DNA from: Actinokineospora iranica
Lineage (GTDB): Bacteria; Actinomycetota; Actinomycetes; Mycobacteriales; Pseudonocardiaceae
Direction: 5' to 3'
DNA: 64,000 nucleotides
Assembly (NCBI RefSeq): GCF_900101685.1
Contig: NZ_FMZZ01000001.1
Span: 744,001 to 808,000, forward strand
Both the position numbers and the translations under genes were made by a program. Numbering within the stretch: position 1 is the stretch's first letter; every line of letters starts with the position of its first letter. Positions 5,358-13,516 of this stretch are shown here, in pieces. Below the pieces are notes generated by a model. The model was not told where the DNA came from, made no database searches, and saw nothing but the letters and a program-made list of their open reading frames with translations.

Positions 5358-8282
5358 GTGGCGACGGTCGGTCATGCGTATCTCACGATCATTCCCTCGT
5401 TGCAGGGTTTGGGTCGTCATGTGCGGGATCAGATCCGCACTGCGGAGTCGGGTGCTCCGGCGATCAGTCTCACCGCGCAGGTGCAGACCGCCCTGCTGCG
5501 CGAGCAGCTTCGCGTCGCTGCCCGTGAAGGTGACCAGACCGCTGTCCGACTGCTCGCTGAGCTGGACGCCGCGCAGGCCGAAACCAGTTTTCAGGCGCTG
5601 GTTCGGCGGCTTTCGGGTGAGCAGGTCACTGTCCGGGTGGCGGTGGACCGCACCCTGGGTGCGGCGGTGCGCGGCACTGTGTCGTTGTCGCGGGGGCTGG
5701 ATCAGGTCACCGCTTCGACGGTGCGGGCGACGGCGGTCACCGGGGCGGCCGTCCTGCGGTACGCCGCGCTCACCGCCGCCGTGGGCAACGCCGTGGGCGT
5801 GCTCGGTGGGTTGGGTGGTGCGGCGGCGACTGCGTCGGGGTCGCTGCTGCTGATTCCGGCGGCCGGGCTCGCGGCGGTCGCGGTGTTGCAGACCCTGAAG
5901 CTGGGCACGGAGGGTTTCACCGACGCCCTGACGGAGACGGACCCGGCGAAGTTCGCCGAGGCGGTGGGCAAGTTCGCCCCGGCGATGCGGGGGACGGCGG
6001 AGGCGGTGCGGGCGTTGCGCCCGGAGTTCACCGCGCTCCAGCTCGACGTCCAGGAGCGGCTGTTCGCCAACCTGGGGCGCGAGGTCACCGCGCTGGGTGC
6101 CCGGTACATGCCGGTCCTGCGGACCGGGACCACGGAGATCGCGGACTCGCTCAACGCGAGCGCGCGCGGGGTCGGGTTGTTTCTGCGGGAGGCCCGCACC
6201 GCCCGCGACGTCGCCACGATCTTCGACAACTCCGCGGTTGCCGCTGGTGAGTTGTCGAACGCGGTGCAGCCGCTGTTGCGGGTGCTGCGGGACGTCGCGG
6301 TGGTCGGCTCGGATTTCCTGCCGGGGTTCGCCGAAGCGTTCGCCGACAGCACCCGGCAGTTCTCGGCGTTCATCGCCCAAGCGCGGCAGACCGGGCAGCT
6401 TCAGCAGTGGCTCAGCGCCGGGTTGTCCACCCTGGGCGAGCTGGCCACGTTGCTGGGGAATCTGGTCGGGATCGTCGGCGCGGTCGGTCGCGCGGCGAAC
6501 ACCTCCGGTGCGTCGCTGCTGGCGACGCTGAACGCGGTCACCGCGGCCGTTCTGGGGTTCCTGCGCTCAGCGGAGGGCCAGACCGCGCTGGCGCAGATTT
6601 TCGGCGGTATCGCCGCGATCGCCGCCGGGCTCGCCCCGGTCCTGACCGCCCTCGGCCAAGCCGTGGTCACCTCGTTGGCCCCGGCCGTGGCGGTCCTCGG
6701 CCCGCAACTCGGCACCGCGCTGGCCGCGCTCGCCCCGGCGATCGGCCCCCTGGCACAAGTGCTGGGGGCGTTGGCGCCGCTGGCGGGGATCGTGGCGTTG
6801 GCGTTCGCGCAGATGCTCGTCCCCGCCGCCCAAGCCCTCGCCCCGATCGTCGCGGCGCTGGCCCCGGCCCTGGCCGTGGTGGCCGGGCTGTTGGGTGGGG
6901 CGGTCGGGCAGGCGATCACCGCCCTGGCCCCGGCCGTGCTCGGCCTGGCCCAAGCGCTCGCGCCGCTGGTGGTGGCACTCGGGACGCTGCTCGCGGGCGC
7001 GCTCGCCGAGACCGCGCCGATGCTCGCGCGGTTCCTGGTGGAACTGACCCCGATCATCGCGGCGTTCGGCGGGGCGTTCCTCCAGGCCCTGGGCGCGGTG
7101 TTGCCGGTGCTGGGGCAGTTGGCCGGGGTGTTCGCCCAAGTGCTGCTGGTCGCGCTGCGCGCGGTGCAGCCGGTGCTGCCGGTGATCGTGGCACTCATCG
7201 AGCAACTGGCCGGAGTCTTCTCCAATGCCCTGGCCACGGCGACACCGACTTTGGTCCAGATAGGACAGTTGCTCGGCGAAGTCCTCGTGATGGCGGTGAC
7301 AGCGCTCGCGCCGATCCTGCCGCCGTTGGCGGAGGCGTTCTTCACCGTGGTCACCGCGCTGCTGCCGATCGTGCCGCCGCTGCTCTCCCTCGTCGGGGAG
7401 TTGCTGCCGCCGCTGACCGCGCTGGTGGTGGCGTTGGTGCCGGTCCTGGTGCAGGTCGCCCGGACCTTCGCCACCGTCGTCTCCGCCATCGCCCCGCTGA
7501 TCGAGGTCCTTGCCCGGGTCCTCATGCCGATCATCCAGGCGTTGTTGGGCGTGGTCGAGCGGGTGTTCACCACGATCGGGTCGATCATCGCCGGGGCCAT
7601 GCGCTACATCGGCGGCGTCATCGACCTGGCCATGGGGTTGATCACCGGGAACTGGGACCGGGCCTGGTCGGGGTTGCGGAACATGCTCGGCGGGATCTGG
7701 GACATGATCCGCGGCGCGGTCTCCGGCGGCCTCAACCTGCTGCTGCGGCTGTTCGTGGACCTCCCGAGCCGCATCCTCGGGGCACTCGGCAACCTGGGCG
7801 AACTGCTGGTCGAGGCCGGGAAGAACATCATCCGCGGCCTGATCCGGGGCATCGACGCGGCCTGGCAGTGGATCAAGGACAAGCTCAAGTCGCTGACCGA
7901 TCTACTGCCCGACTGGAAGGGGCCGCCCGCCCGTGACCGGGTCCTGCTCGCCCCCACGGGGCGCATGATCATGGGCGGGTTCCTGCGCGGCCTGGAGGAC
8001 GGCACCCCGGACGTGCGGGACTACCTCTCCGACCTGACCGACACCCTGCCCCTGGACCTCGACACCACCACCGGCACGGTCGGTGTGGGTGTCCGGCGGG
8101 TGCCCGCACTCGGCCCCACCGCCCCCGCCACGTCGGGTGTCGGCGGGTTGGGGGCGTGGGAAGTCTCGGCCGCCGTGACCGCCGGGGTCCTGGCCGCGCT
8201 CGACGGCGCGCGCCTGCGTGTGGACGGTGCCGGGGTCGCGCGGCTGGTCAACTCCACCAACGCGGCCAACGCCCGACGCTGA
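5358..8282 (+). CDS. Phage tape measure protein
   Basis: 974 aa from a GTG. The N-terminus VGHAYLTIIPSLQGLGRHVRD is the usual opening of actinobacteriophage tape measures. The central 350-750 region is an extraordinarily Ala/Leu/Val/Pro-rich series of hydrophobic repeats (APAVAVL, LAPAIGPLA, LAPALAVVAG and so on). Near the C-terminus (about 760-860) are GNWDRAWSGLRNMLGGIWDMIRG and IIRGLIRGIDAAWQWIKDKLKSL, motifs repeatedly found in tape measures. It sets tail length; by the usual 1.5 angstrom per residue rule the tail would be about 145 nm. It is the largest gene of the prophage, as expected. Confidence 0.92.
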   Translation: MATVGHAYLTIIPSLQGLGRHVRDQIRTAESGAPAISLTAQVQTALLREQLRVAAREGDQTAVRLLAELDAAQAETSFQALVRRLSGEQVTVRVAVDRTLGAAVRGTVSLSRGLDQVTASTVRATAVTGAAVLRYAALTAAVGNAVGVLGGLGGAAATASGSLLLIPAAGLAAVAVLQTLKLGTEGFTDALTETDPAKFAEAVGKFAPAMRGTAEAVRALRPEFTALQLDVQERLFANLGREVTALGARYMPVLRTGTTEIADSLNASARGVGLFLREARTARDVATIFDNSAVAAGELSNAVQPLLRVLRDVAVVGSDFLPGFAEAFADSTRQFSAFIAQARQTGQLQQWLSAGLSTLGELATLLGNLVGIVGAVGRAANTSGASLLATLNAVTAAVLGFLRSAEGQTALAQIFGGIAAIAAGLAPVLTALGQAVVTSLAPAVAVLGPQLGTALAALAPAIGPLAQVLGALAPLAGIVALAFAQMLVPAAQALAPIVAALAPALAVVAGLLGGAVGQAITALAPAVLGLAQALAPLVVALGTLLAGALAETAPMLARFLVELTPIIAAFGGAFLQALGAVLPVLGQLAGVFAQVLLVALRAVQPVLPVIVALIEQLAGVFSNALATATPTLVQIGQLLGEVLVMAVTALAPILPPLAEAFFTVVTALLPIVPPLLSLVGELLPPLTALVVALVPVLVQVARTFATVVSAIAPLIEVLARVLMPIIQALLGVVERVFTTIGSIIAGAMRYIGGVIDLAMGLITGNWDRAWSGLRNMLGGIWDMIRGAVSGGLNLLLRLFVDLPSRILGALGNLGELLVEAGKNIIRGLIRGIDAAWQWIKDKLKSLTDLLPDWKGPPARDRVLLAPTGRMIMGGFLRGLEDGTPDVRDYLSDLTDTLPLDLDTTTGTVGVGVRRVPALGPTAPATSGVGGLGAWEVSAAVTAGVLAALDGARLRVDGAGVARLVNSTNAANARR

Positions 8283-8304
8283 CCCGCCCCCGGGGTGATG
8301 CAGC

Positions 8305-9141
8305 GTGCATCAGTTCCACCTGGGGCCGGTCGGGGCGCTGCGTCCGCTGCCGTCCCCCTCGCTCGGCAGCGGCCCGGACGCGACCGCGACCCGCCACGGC
8401 GCGATCCACCGCTCACTCGACGGGCGGGTCACCGTGGACAGGGTCGCGGTCAAGCGCACCTGGTCGCTGACCTGGCCCTACCTCGACCCCGACACCCACG
8501 CCTACCTGGACGCGCTGCACCACGGGTTGGTGGCGGGTCCGTTGTGGCTGGTCGATCCCGAGCGCCGCAACCGCCTGCCCCCGCACATCGCCGCAAGTGG
8601 GTCGTTCCAGCACACCACCACCGGGTTCTTCCCGAGCGCGGGCACCCTCGCCTGGACCACCGAGGTTCCGGTGCCGGATGTGCCGTTGGCGGGCGGGTTG
8701 GACTGGTCGGTCCCGGCTGGGGGCGGCCAGCTCATCGCCGACCCGTGTCCAGTGCTCCCGGGTGAACCGGTGTGCATGTCCGTGTGGGTGACCTCGACCG
8801 TCCTGCCGGTGGGGCTGCTCGTGGCCCTGTACGACGCCGCCGGGGCGTTCGTCTCGTTCGCCACCTCCCCTTCTCCAGCTACCACCCCGGAGACCGGGGC
8901 GCGGCTGTGGCTGACCCACACCCCCACCGCCCCGGCAGCCCTCGCCCGCCTGGCCCTGACCGCCGACTCGTCCACCAGCGGCGGGCGGGTGGCCACCACC
9001 GGGTGGCAACTCGAACCCGGCCTCACCCCGGGCGGGTGGGCGCCGGGTGGCGGCGCGGCCCACGTGGTTCCCGACGCCCTGTCCGCCGCGTATCCGGTGC
9101 CCGGTGCGCGGGCGACCACTCTCACTCTTCTGGAGGTCTGA
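8305..9141 (+). CDS. Distal tail / minor tail protein
   Basis: 278 aa starting at a GTG (VHQFHLGPVGALRPL). The first 90 residues hold the strand-rich Dit-like section with TVDRVAVKRTWSLTWPYLDPDTHAYLDAL, common just after the tape measure in actinobacteriophages. The remaining 180 residues look like a carbohydrate-binding-like beta-sandwich (VCMSVWVTSTVLPVGLLVALYDAAG, TTGWQLEPG). It would cap the tail tube and may contact the host surface. Followed closely by the next tail gene. Confidence 0.75.
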   Translation: MHQFHLGPVGALRPLPSPSLGSGPDATATRHGAIHRSLDGRVTVDRVAVKRTWSLTWPYLDPDTHAYLDALHHGLVAGPLWLVDPERRNRLPPHIAASGSFQHTTTGFFPSAGTLAWTTEVPVPDVPLAGGLDWSVPAGGGQLIADPCPVLPGEPVCMSVWVTSTVLPVGLLVALYDAAGAFVSFATSPSPATTPETGARLWLTHTPTAPAALARLALTADSSTSGGRVATTGWQLEPGLTPGGWAPGGGAAHVVPDALSAAYPVPGARATTLTLLEV

Positions 9142-9142
9142 C

Positions 9143-11380
9143 ATGCAGTACGCCGACGACCGCGCCCTGGCAGCCGCGGTCACCTTCCCCGACCGCACCC
9201 CCGTGGCGCGACTTGCGGCCGACTGGGCGCGTGACGGCCAGTACTCGCACCCGCTGTCAGACCTCTCGTCGGTGCTGGAGGCGGTGACCGTGGAACGGTC
9301 GATCACCGGGGACCTCCCCGCCGAGTGCACGCTGATCGAGGGCCACACCGCCGCCACCCTGACCGCCACCCTCGCCGGAGCACGCCCCGACGACCCCCTC
9401 GACATGGCCCGGATGCTGTCCCCCTACCGCCCGGACAGCCCACTGCGCGGCGTGTCCGTTGTCGACGTTCCGCTGTATCTGGAGTTGGGGTTGGTGACCA
9501 CGGCCGGGCGGCGGCTGGTACGGCAGTTCACCGGCACCACCCGCGCCCTGCACCCCTCGGCCGCCGACCGCACGGTCACCATCGACGCCCTCGACCCGGC
9601 CGAACGCCTGCGGGCCGCGGTCACCCTGCCGGTGTGGGCCGCGTCCGAGCGCACCTACCGCAACCCGGCGATCTGGCCCTACCGCGACCGCACCAACACC
9701 CAATGGATCATCGACCATGTATTGCGGCGCAACGGGATTCACCTGTCCCCACCACCCCGGCCGGGGGTGTTGTGGGCGATGACCTGCCACGGCGGCCTGG
9801 CCCCCGACATCGGGTTCGACGCCTCCCTGATCATCGGCCGCAAGACCAGTGCGTCGGTGCCCGAGTTCGTCCCCGGCGCATACGGATTGGCCGCCAACGG
9901 CGGGCAGGACTGCTTCGCCTGGGGCAGCGGACGCACTATGGGGAAACCGTTCGCGCTTGGCAGTGGGCGGGCGCACCTGATCGAGTTCCACATTCACGCC
10001 GGGGCCGCCAACACCCTCCACCCGAACGCGGACGGCACGGTGCTGTCAGTGTCCACCAGCCTGGTCAAACTCGACGGCACCACCATCGACGCCGCCATCA
10101 CCAGCGACGGGCAGCTTCAGGCGCGGATCTGGGACAACCCGACCACCACCCCCGTCCTGCGCGCCACCATCACCGGCCCAAGGATCACCGGGCAGGCCGC
10201 GTGGCACTCGGTCGGGCTCTGGATCTCTTATGACCACGCCACCCGGACCGTCACCACCCGCTGGCACCTCGACGGCACCCAGACCGGCCCGGTGACGCTG
10301 GCGTTGGAGCTGCTCCACCAGGTCACCGCCGCACGTGGGAACGTGCAGTTCCGCACGCCGCTGCCGGTGCAATGCCTCCAACTCGCCGAAACCACCACCA
10401 TCCCTGCGGGTTGGGGCGCACCGCACGTCCCGCAGGCAGACCTGGACGTCGGGCTGAACTGGGTCACCGGGCTCCCCGAGATCGTCGGCGGCGACTCGTG
10501 GTCGCTGATCAAGCAGACCGTCGCCGCCGAATACGGGCTCGCCGCGTTCGACGAGCACGGCCGGTTCACCTTCCGCACCCGTACCCGGCCCAGGCCCGCG
10601 CCGGTCAAGTCCATCACCGCCGCCGTCGACCTCGGTGACCTGACGCCGTCGATCGCGCTGGACTCGGTGCGCAACGAGATCACCCACGCCTGCGCCCTCC
10701 GCCTGGAACGCGACACCGCGACCGTCTACACAGCCAGGACCCCGGACGAACTCGACACCCCGTTCGGCACCACCACCCGCACCCTCGTGCTCGACCACCG
10801 CTGCCGCATCAACACCACCGTGCTGCGGCACAGCCGCAGCACATGGGACGGCGACGTTCTCGGCGGCTACGTCTGCGTCAACCCGGCCACCGGGGCAGAG
10901 GTCGGCAACGTGACCGTCACCCTGACCGCGAACGACGACCAGGCCACCGCGCGGTTGGTGGTGTCCAACCCGAACCAGTTCACCGTCCGCTTCGCCACCG
11001 ACGACCAACCCGCCTTCCGCATCGCCGGGAACCCGGTCACCGACGACCCCACCCACACCACCATCACCCGCGACCAGGCATCCGCGGCCCGCTACGGCCG
11101 CCGCGCCCTGGAACTGCCCGCCACCCCGTTCCACCAGCACCCCGACCCCACCACCACAGTCGCCGCCTCCCTCCTGGCCGACCTGGCCGACCCGGTCGCC
11201 GTCCTCGCCGAGATCCCCGTCCTCGGCGACCCCCGCGTGCAACTCGGCGACGTCGTCACCGTCGCCGACCCGGACGGGCTGGGCGGGCCGATCACCGCCG
11301 CCGTCATCGGCACCCGCCGCACCCACAGCATCACCGACGGCCTGACCGACTCGCTGACCCTGCGCGTCCTACCCACCTGA
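9143..11380 (+). CDS. Tail tip / baseplate hub minor tail protein with internal LamG-like domain
   Basis: 745 aa; the ATG at 9143 has TGGAGGTCTGAC upstream and overlaps no gene, whereas a longer frame enters the previous gene. The N-terminal third (MQYADDRALAAAVTFPDRT, YRNPAIWPYRDRTNTQWIIDHVLRRNG) is typical of tail-tip proteins. Residues about 230-440 resemble a concanavalin/LamG-like insert (GLWISYDHATRTVTTRWHLDG). The C-terminal third has hub-like segments (LGDVVTVADPDG, TRRTHSITDGLTDSLTLRVLPT). It probably forms the tail tip and contributes to host recognition. Confidence 0.75.
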   Translation: MQYADDRALAAAVTFPDRTPVARLAADWARDGQYSHPLSDLSSVLEAVTVERSITGDLPAECTLIEGHTAATLTATLAGARPDDPLDMARMLSPYRPDSPLRGVSVVDVPLYLELGLVTTAGRRLVRQFTGTTRALHPSAADRTVTIDALDPAERLRAAVTLPVWAASERTYRNPAIWPYRDRTNTQWIIDHVLRRNGIHLSPPPRPGVLWAMTCHGGLAPDIGFDASLIIGRKTSASVPEFVPGAYGLAANGGQDCFAWGSGRTMGKPFALGSGRAHLIEFHIHAGAANTLHPNADGTVLSVSTSLVKLDGTTIDAAITSDGQLQARIWDNPTTTPVLRATITGPRITGQAAWHSVGLWISYDHATRTVTTRWHLDGTQTGPVTLALELLHQVTAARGNVQFRTPLPVQCLQLAETTTIPAGWGAPHVPQADLDVGLNWVTGLPEIVGGDSWSLIKQTVAAEYGLAAFDEHGRFTFRTRTRPRPAPVKSITAAVDLGDLTPSIALDSVRNEITHACALRLERDTATVYTARTPDELDTPFGTTTRTLVLDHRCRINTTVLRHSRSTWDGDVLGGYVCVNPATGAEVGNVTVTLTANDDQATARLVVSNPNQFTVRFATDDQPAFRIAGNPVTDDPTHTTITRDQASAARYGRRALELPATPFHQHPDPTTTVAASLLADLADPVAVLAEIPVLGDPRVQLGDVVTVADPDGLGGPITAAVIGTRRTHSITDGLTDSLTLRVLPT

Positions 11381-11405
11381 CCACACCACCGGGGGTAACT
11401 CCACT

Positions 11406-11753
11406 GTGGACCCCTCCTGGCTCACCGCGACCGCCGCGCTGCTCGGCCCCCTCACCGGGGCAGTGACCGGTGCGTGGACCGCCCGACGCGGCGTGCGCGC
11501 CGCCCGCACCGCCGCCGACCAGCAATCCCTGTCCGCCCTGCACGCCGGATACCAGGCACTGCTGGCCGAACGCGCCACCTACACCCGCGACGTCCTCGCC
11601 GAACTCGCCGCCGTCAAAGCCGAACTCTCCGCCCTACGCGCCGAACACCTCACCGTCCTACGCGAACTCGCCGGACTCCGCGCGCACTTCGCACCCCACA
11701 CACAACCCCCACCCACCCCGGCCACGCCGGACATCCCGAAAGAGCCCACGTGA
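11406..11753 (+). CDS. Small membrane-anchored coiled-coil protein of the lysis region
   Basis: 115 aa from a GTG. An N-terminal hydrophobic segment (TATAALLGPLTGAVTGAW) is followed by an Arg-rich stretch and a long helix rich in Ala, Leu and Glu (ERATYTRDVLAELAAVKAELSALRAEHLTVLRELAG), then a Pro-rich tail. It overlaps the endolysin start by 4 bp, so the two are translationally coupled. This layout resembles DUF2746-type or spanin-like lysis accessories, but I cannot assign a family. Confidence 0.68.
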   Translation: MDPSWLTATAALLGPLTGAVTGAWTARRGVRAARTAADQQSLSALHAGYQALLAERATYTRDVLAELAAVKAELSALRAEHLTVLRELAGLRAHFAPHTQPPPTPATPDIPKEPT

Positions 11754-12733
11754 CCGACTACGGCATCGACCTGTCCCACTGGAACACCGTCACCGACTGG
11801 CACGCCGTGCGCGGCAACAACATCACCTACGCCAGCATCAAACTCACCGAGAACACCGACTTTGTGGACCCCGACGCGGCAGGCCACATCGCCGGGGCAC
11901 GCTCGGCCGGGATCGTCCCCGGCGGTTACCACTTCGCTCGCCCCGGCAACATCCCCGCCCAAGTCGGGCACTTCGCCGCCCACCTGGAACGCCACCGACT
12001 CCTGAGCACCCCCGGGGCGCTCGCGCCGATGCTGGACATGGAAGCCCCCGAGCTACGCGGCCAGGCCAACAGCTTCACCGCGGAGTTCATCGACCGACTG
12101 CGGGCCGCGACCGGCATCGGCCGCGTCTTGGTCTACGCCAACCTCGACTGGTTCACCCACGTCCTGCGCCCCGGCCAGTGGGCCGATGAGGACGTGATGC
12201 TCTGGATCGCCCGCTACAACGGCGACCCCGGCAACCCCGGCTGGACCCACCCCCGCCTCGCCCTGCACCAACACACCAGCACCGGCACCATGCCCGGCAT
12301 CCCCGGCAAGGTCGACCGCAACGCCACCATGACCGGCTGGTCGTTGGCCGCGCTCACCCTCGACGGCACCACCCCGGCACCCGGGCCGCAGCCGTCCGCG
12401 CCGGTCCCCGCCCCGCCGCCCGGACCCGGCGGCACCTACACCATCCAACCCGGCGACACCCTCACCGGCATCGCCCAGAAATTCGGCACCAGCGTGACCG
12501 CCCTGGCCGCGCTCAACCACATCCCCGACCCCAACCGCATCCTCGCCGGGGCCACCCTGCGCCTACCCGGACCCACCGCGCCACCACAGACCCGCCGCTA
12601 CCAGATCCGCCCCGGTGACACCCTCTCCGGCATCGCCGCCCGACACGGCACCACCGTGGCCGCCCTCGCCCGCCTCAACGGAATCAGCGACCCAAACCGG
12701 ATCTACGCCGGAAACTGGCTGACCCTGCCATGA
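11750..12733 (+). CDS. Endolysin: GH25 muramidase with two LysM domains
   Basis: 327 aa from a GTG overlapping the upstream stop. Residues 1-205 are a GH25 lysozyme domain: DYGIDLSHW carries the N-terminal acidic residue (Asp7), and APMLDMEAP holds the catalytic pair (Asp96, Glu98). A Pro-rich linker (about 208-228) leads to two LysM modules (229-273 and 283-327), each with QPGDTL or RPGDTL and an NRI.AG signature. GH25 enzymes cleave the MurNAc-GlcNAc bond, and LysM binds glycan strands. No signal peptide is seen, so release depends on the downstream holin. Confidence 0.93.
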   Translation: MTDYGIDLSHWNTVTDWHAVRGNNITYASIKLTENTDFVDPDAAGHIAGARSAGIVPGGYHFARPGNIPAQVGHFAAHLERHRLLSTPGALAPMLDMEAPELRGQANSFTAEFIDRLRAATGIGRVLVYANLDWFTHVLRPGQWADEDVMLWIARYNGDPGNPGWTHPRLALHQHTSTGTMPGIPGKVDRNATMTGWSLAALTLDGTTPAPGPQPSAPVPAPPPGPGGTYTIQPGDTLTGIAQKFGTSVTALAALNHIPDPNRILAGATLRLPGPTAPPQTRRYQIRPGDTLSGIAARHGTTVAALARLNGISDPNRIYAGNWLTLP

Positions 12734-13173
12734 CACCCGACCCCGCACCCGACCCCACCGGGTCCTGGGTGCTGCTGCTCACCATCTGCGGCTGGCTCCT
12801 GATCAAAACCGCCGTCGCGTTCGTGCGCCTCTACGACCGACTCGACCACCTCCCACCCCACCCACCCGAAAGGATCTTCCACGTGACCCGTCATCCCCTC
12901 CGCGTCACCGCCTCCATCGTCGGCGGCCTCACCGCCCTCGCCCAGGGCCTCGTCGGCGCGGGCCTGTTCACCCCCGACCAAGGCAACGCCACCACCGGAC
13001 TCATCGCCGCAGTCATCACCCTGCTCGCCACCTTCGGCCTGGTCATCACCACCGAACCCAGGATCACCCCCACCGCAGACCCCCGCGACCACCACGGCCG
13101 CCCCTTGATCCCGGCCGCGCCCGGCGCGAGCGACACCGCCTCGACCGACCTGCCCGTCTTCGACGTCGACTGA
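12730..13173 (+). CDS. Holin with two possible in-frame starts
   Basis: 147 aa from an ATG overlapping the endolysin stop (ATGA). It has three hydrophobic segments: about 13-32 (WVLLLTICGWLLIKTAVAF), 60-80 and 88-107 (TGLIAAVITLLATFGLVIT), and a polar C-terminus. A second GTG at 12883 (residue 52) has AAAGGA 8 bases upstream and would give a 96-aa protein with only the last two helices, the normal size for a small class II holin. The longer form may be a true N-terminal extension or an antagonist form. Confidence 0.82.
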   Translation: MTPDPAPDPTGSWVLLLTICGWLLIKTAVAFVRLYDRLDHLPPHPPERIFHVTRHPLRVTASIVGGLTALAQGLVGAGLFTPDQGNATTGLIAAVITLLATFGLVITTEPRITPTADPRDHHGRPLIPAAPGASDTASTDLPVFDVD

Positions 13174-13191
13174 CCCACTTACCGCACACCG

Positions 13192-13237
13192 CACTGAGGG
13201 AGCCCGATCCCCGGTGCGGGGGCGGGCTCCCTCAGTG
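13192..13237 (+). terminator. Terminator at the end of the lysis operon
   Basis: Perfect 15-bp stem: CACTGAGGGAGCCCG (13192-13206) pairs with CGGGCTCCCTCAGTG (13223-13237), loop of 16 bases. It starts 18 bases after the holin stop. No T-tract follows, which is common in high-GC actinobacteria. Confidence 0.8.
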
Positions 13238-13257
13238 CCGTACTCAGGAGACCGCAC

Positions 13258-13446
13258 GTGCCCCACCCGATGCCCGATACCGGCTTCGTTGATCCCCGGA
13301 CGGTGCTGACCTCGGCAGAGCTGGCCGCAGCCACGGCCAACGTTTCGGCGACCCCGCCGCTGTCCGCCGCACAGCTCGATCGGATCGGCGATATCTTCGC
13401 CCCCGTGGTCCGCAGGATGACCACCAGCTCCCTGCCAAGCCCCTAG
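13258..13446 (+). CDS. Small prophage protein downstream of the late operon
   Basis: 62 aa from a GTG with CAGGAGA about 9 bases upstream. The N-terminal part is polar (HPMPDTGFVDPRTVLTSAELAAATANVSATPP) and the centre is a helix (LSAAQLDRIGDIFAPVVRRM). It lies between two hairpins and ends convergent to the integrase. I do not recognise a family. The short alpha-helical core could be a regulatory or recombination accessory protein, but that is speculation. Confidence 0.55.
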   Translation: MPHPMPDTGFVDPRTVLTSAELAAATANVSATPPLSAAQLDRIGDIFAPVVRRMTTSSLPSP

Positions 13447-13458
13447 CCGGCACCCCTC

Positions 13459-13498
13459 TGCCCCCGGAAACAGGCCGTAGGCCATGTCTCCGGGGGCA
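13459..13498. terminator. Bidirectional hairpin between converging genes
   Basis: TGCCCCCGGA (13459-13468) pairs with TCCGGGGGCA (13489-13498). It lies between the rightward small gene ending at 13446 and the leftward integrase ending at 13517, so it can stop transcripts from both. Confidence 0.68.
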
Positions 13499-13516
13499 GC
13501 ATGTCCGCCGCTCCAC

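Noticed and set aside
6567-7600. Long open frames opposite the tape measure gene
   Set aside because: High GC and repetitive Ala/Leu codons keep the antisense frames open. No ribosome sites, and compositions are extreme.
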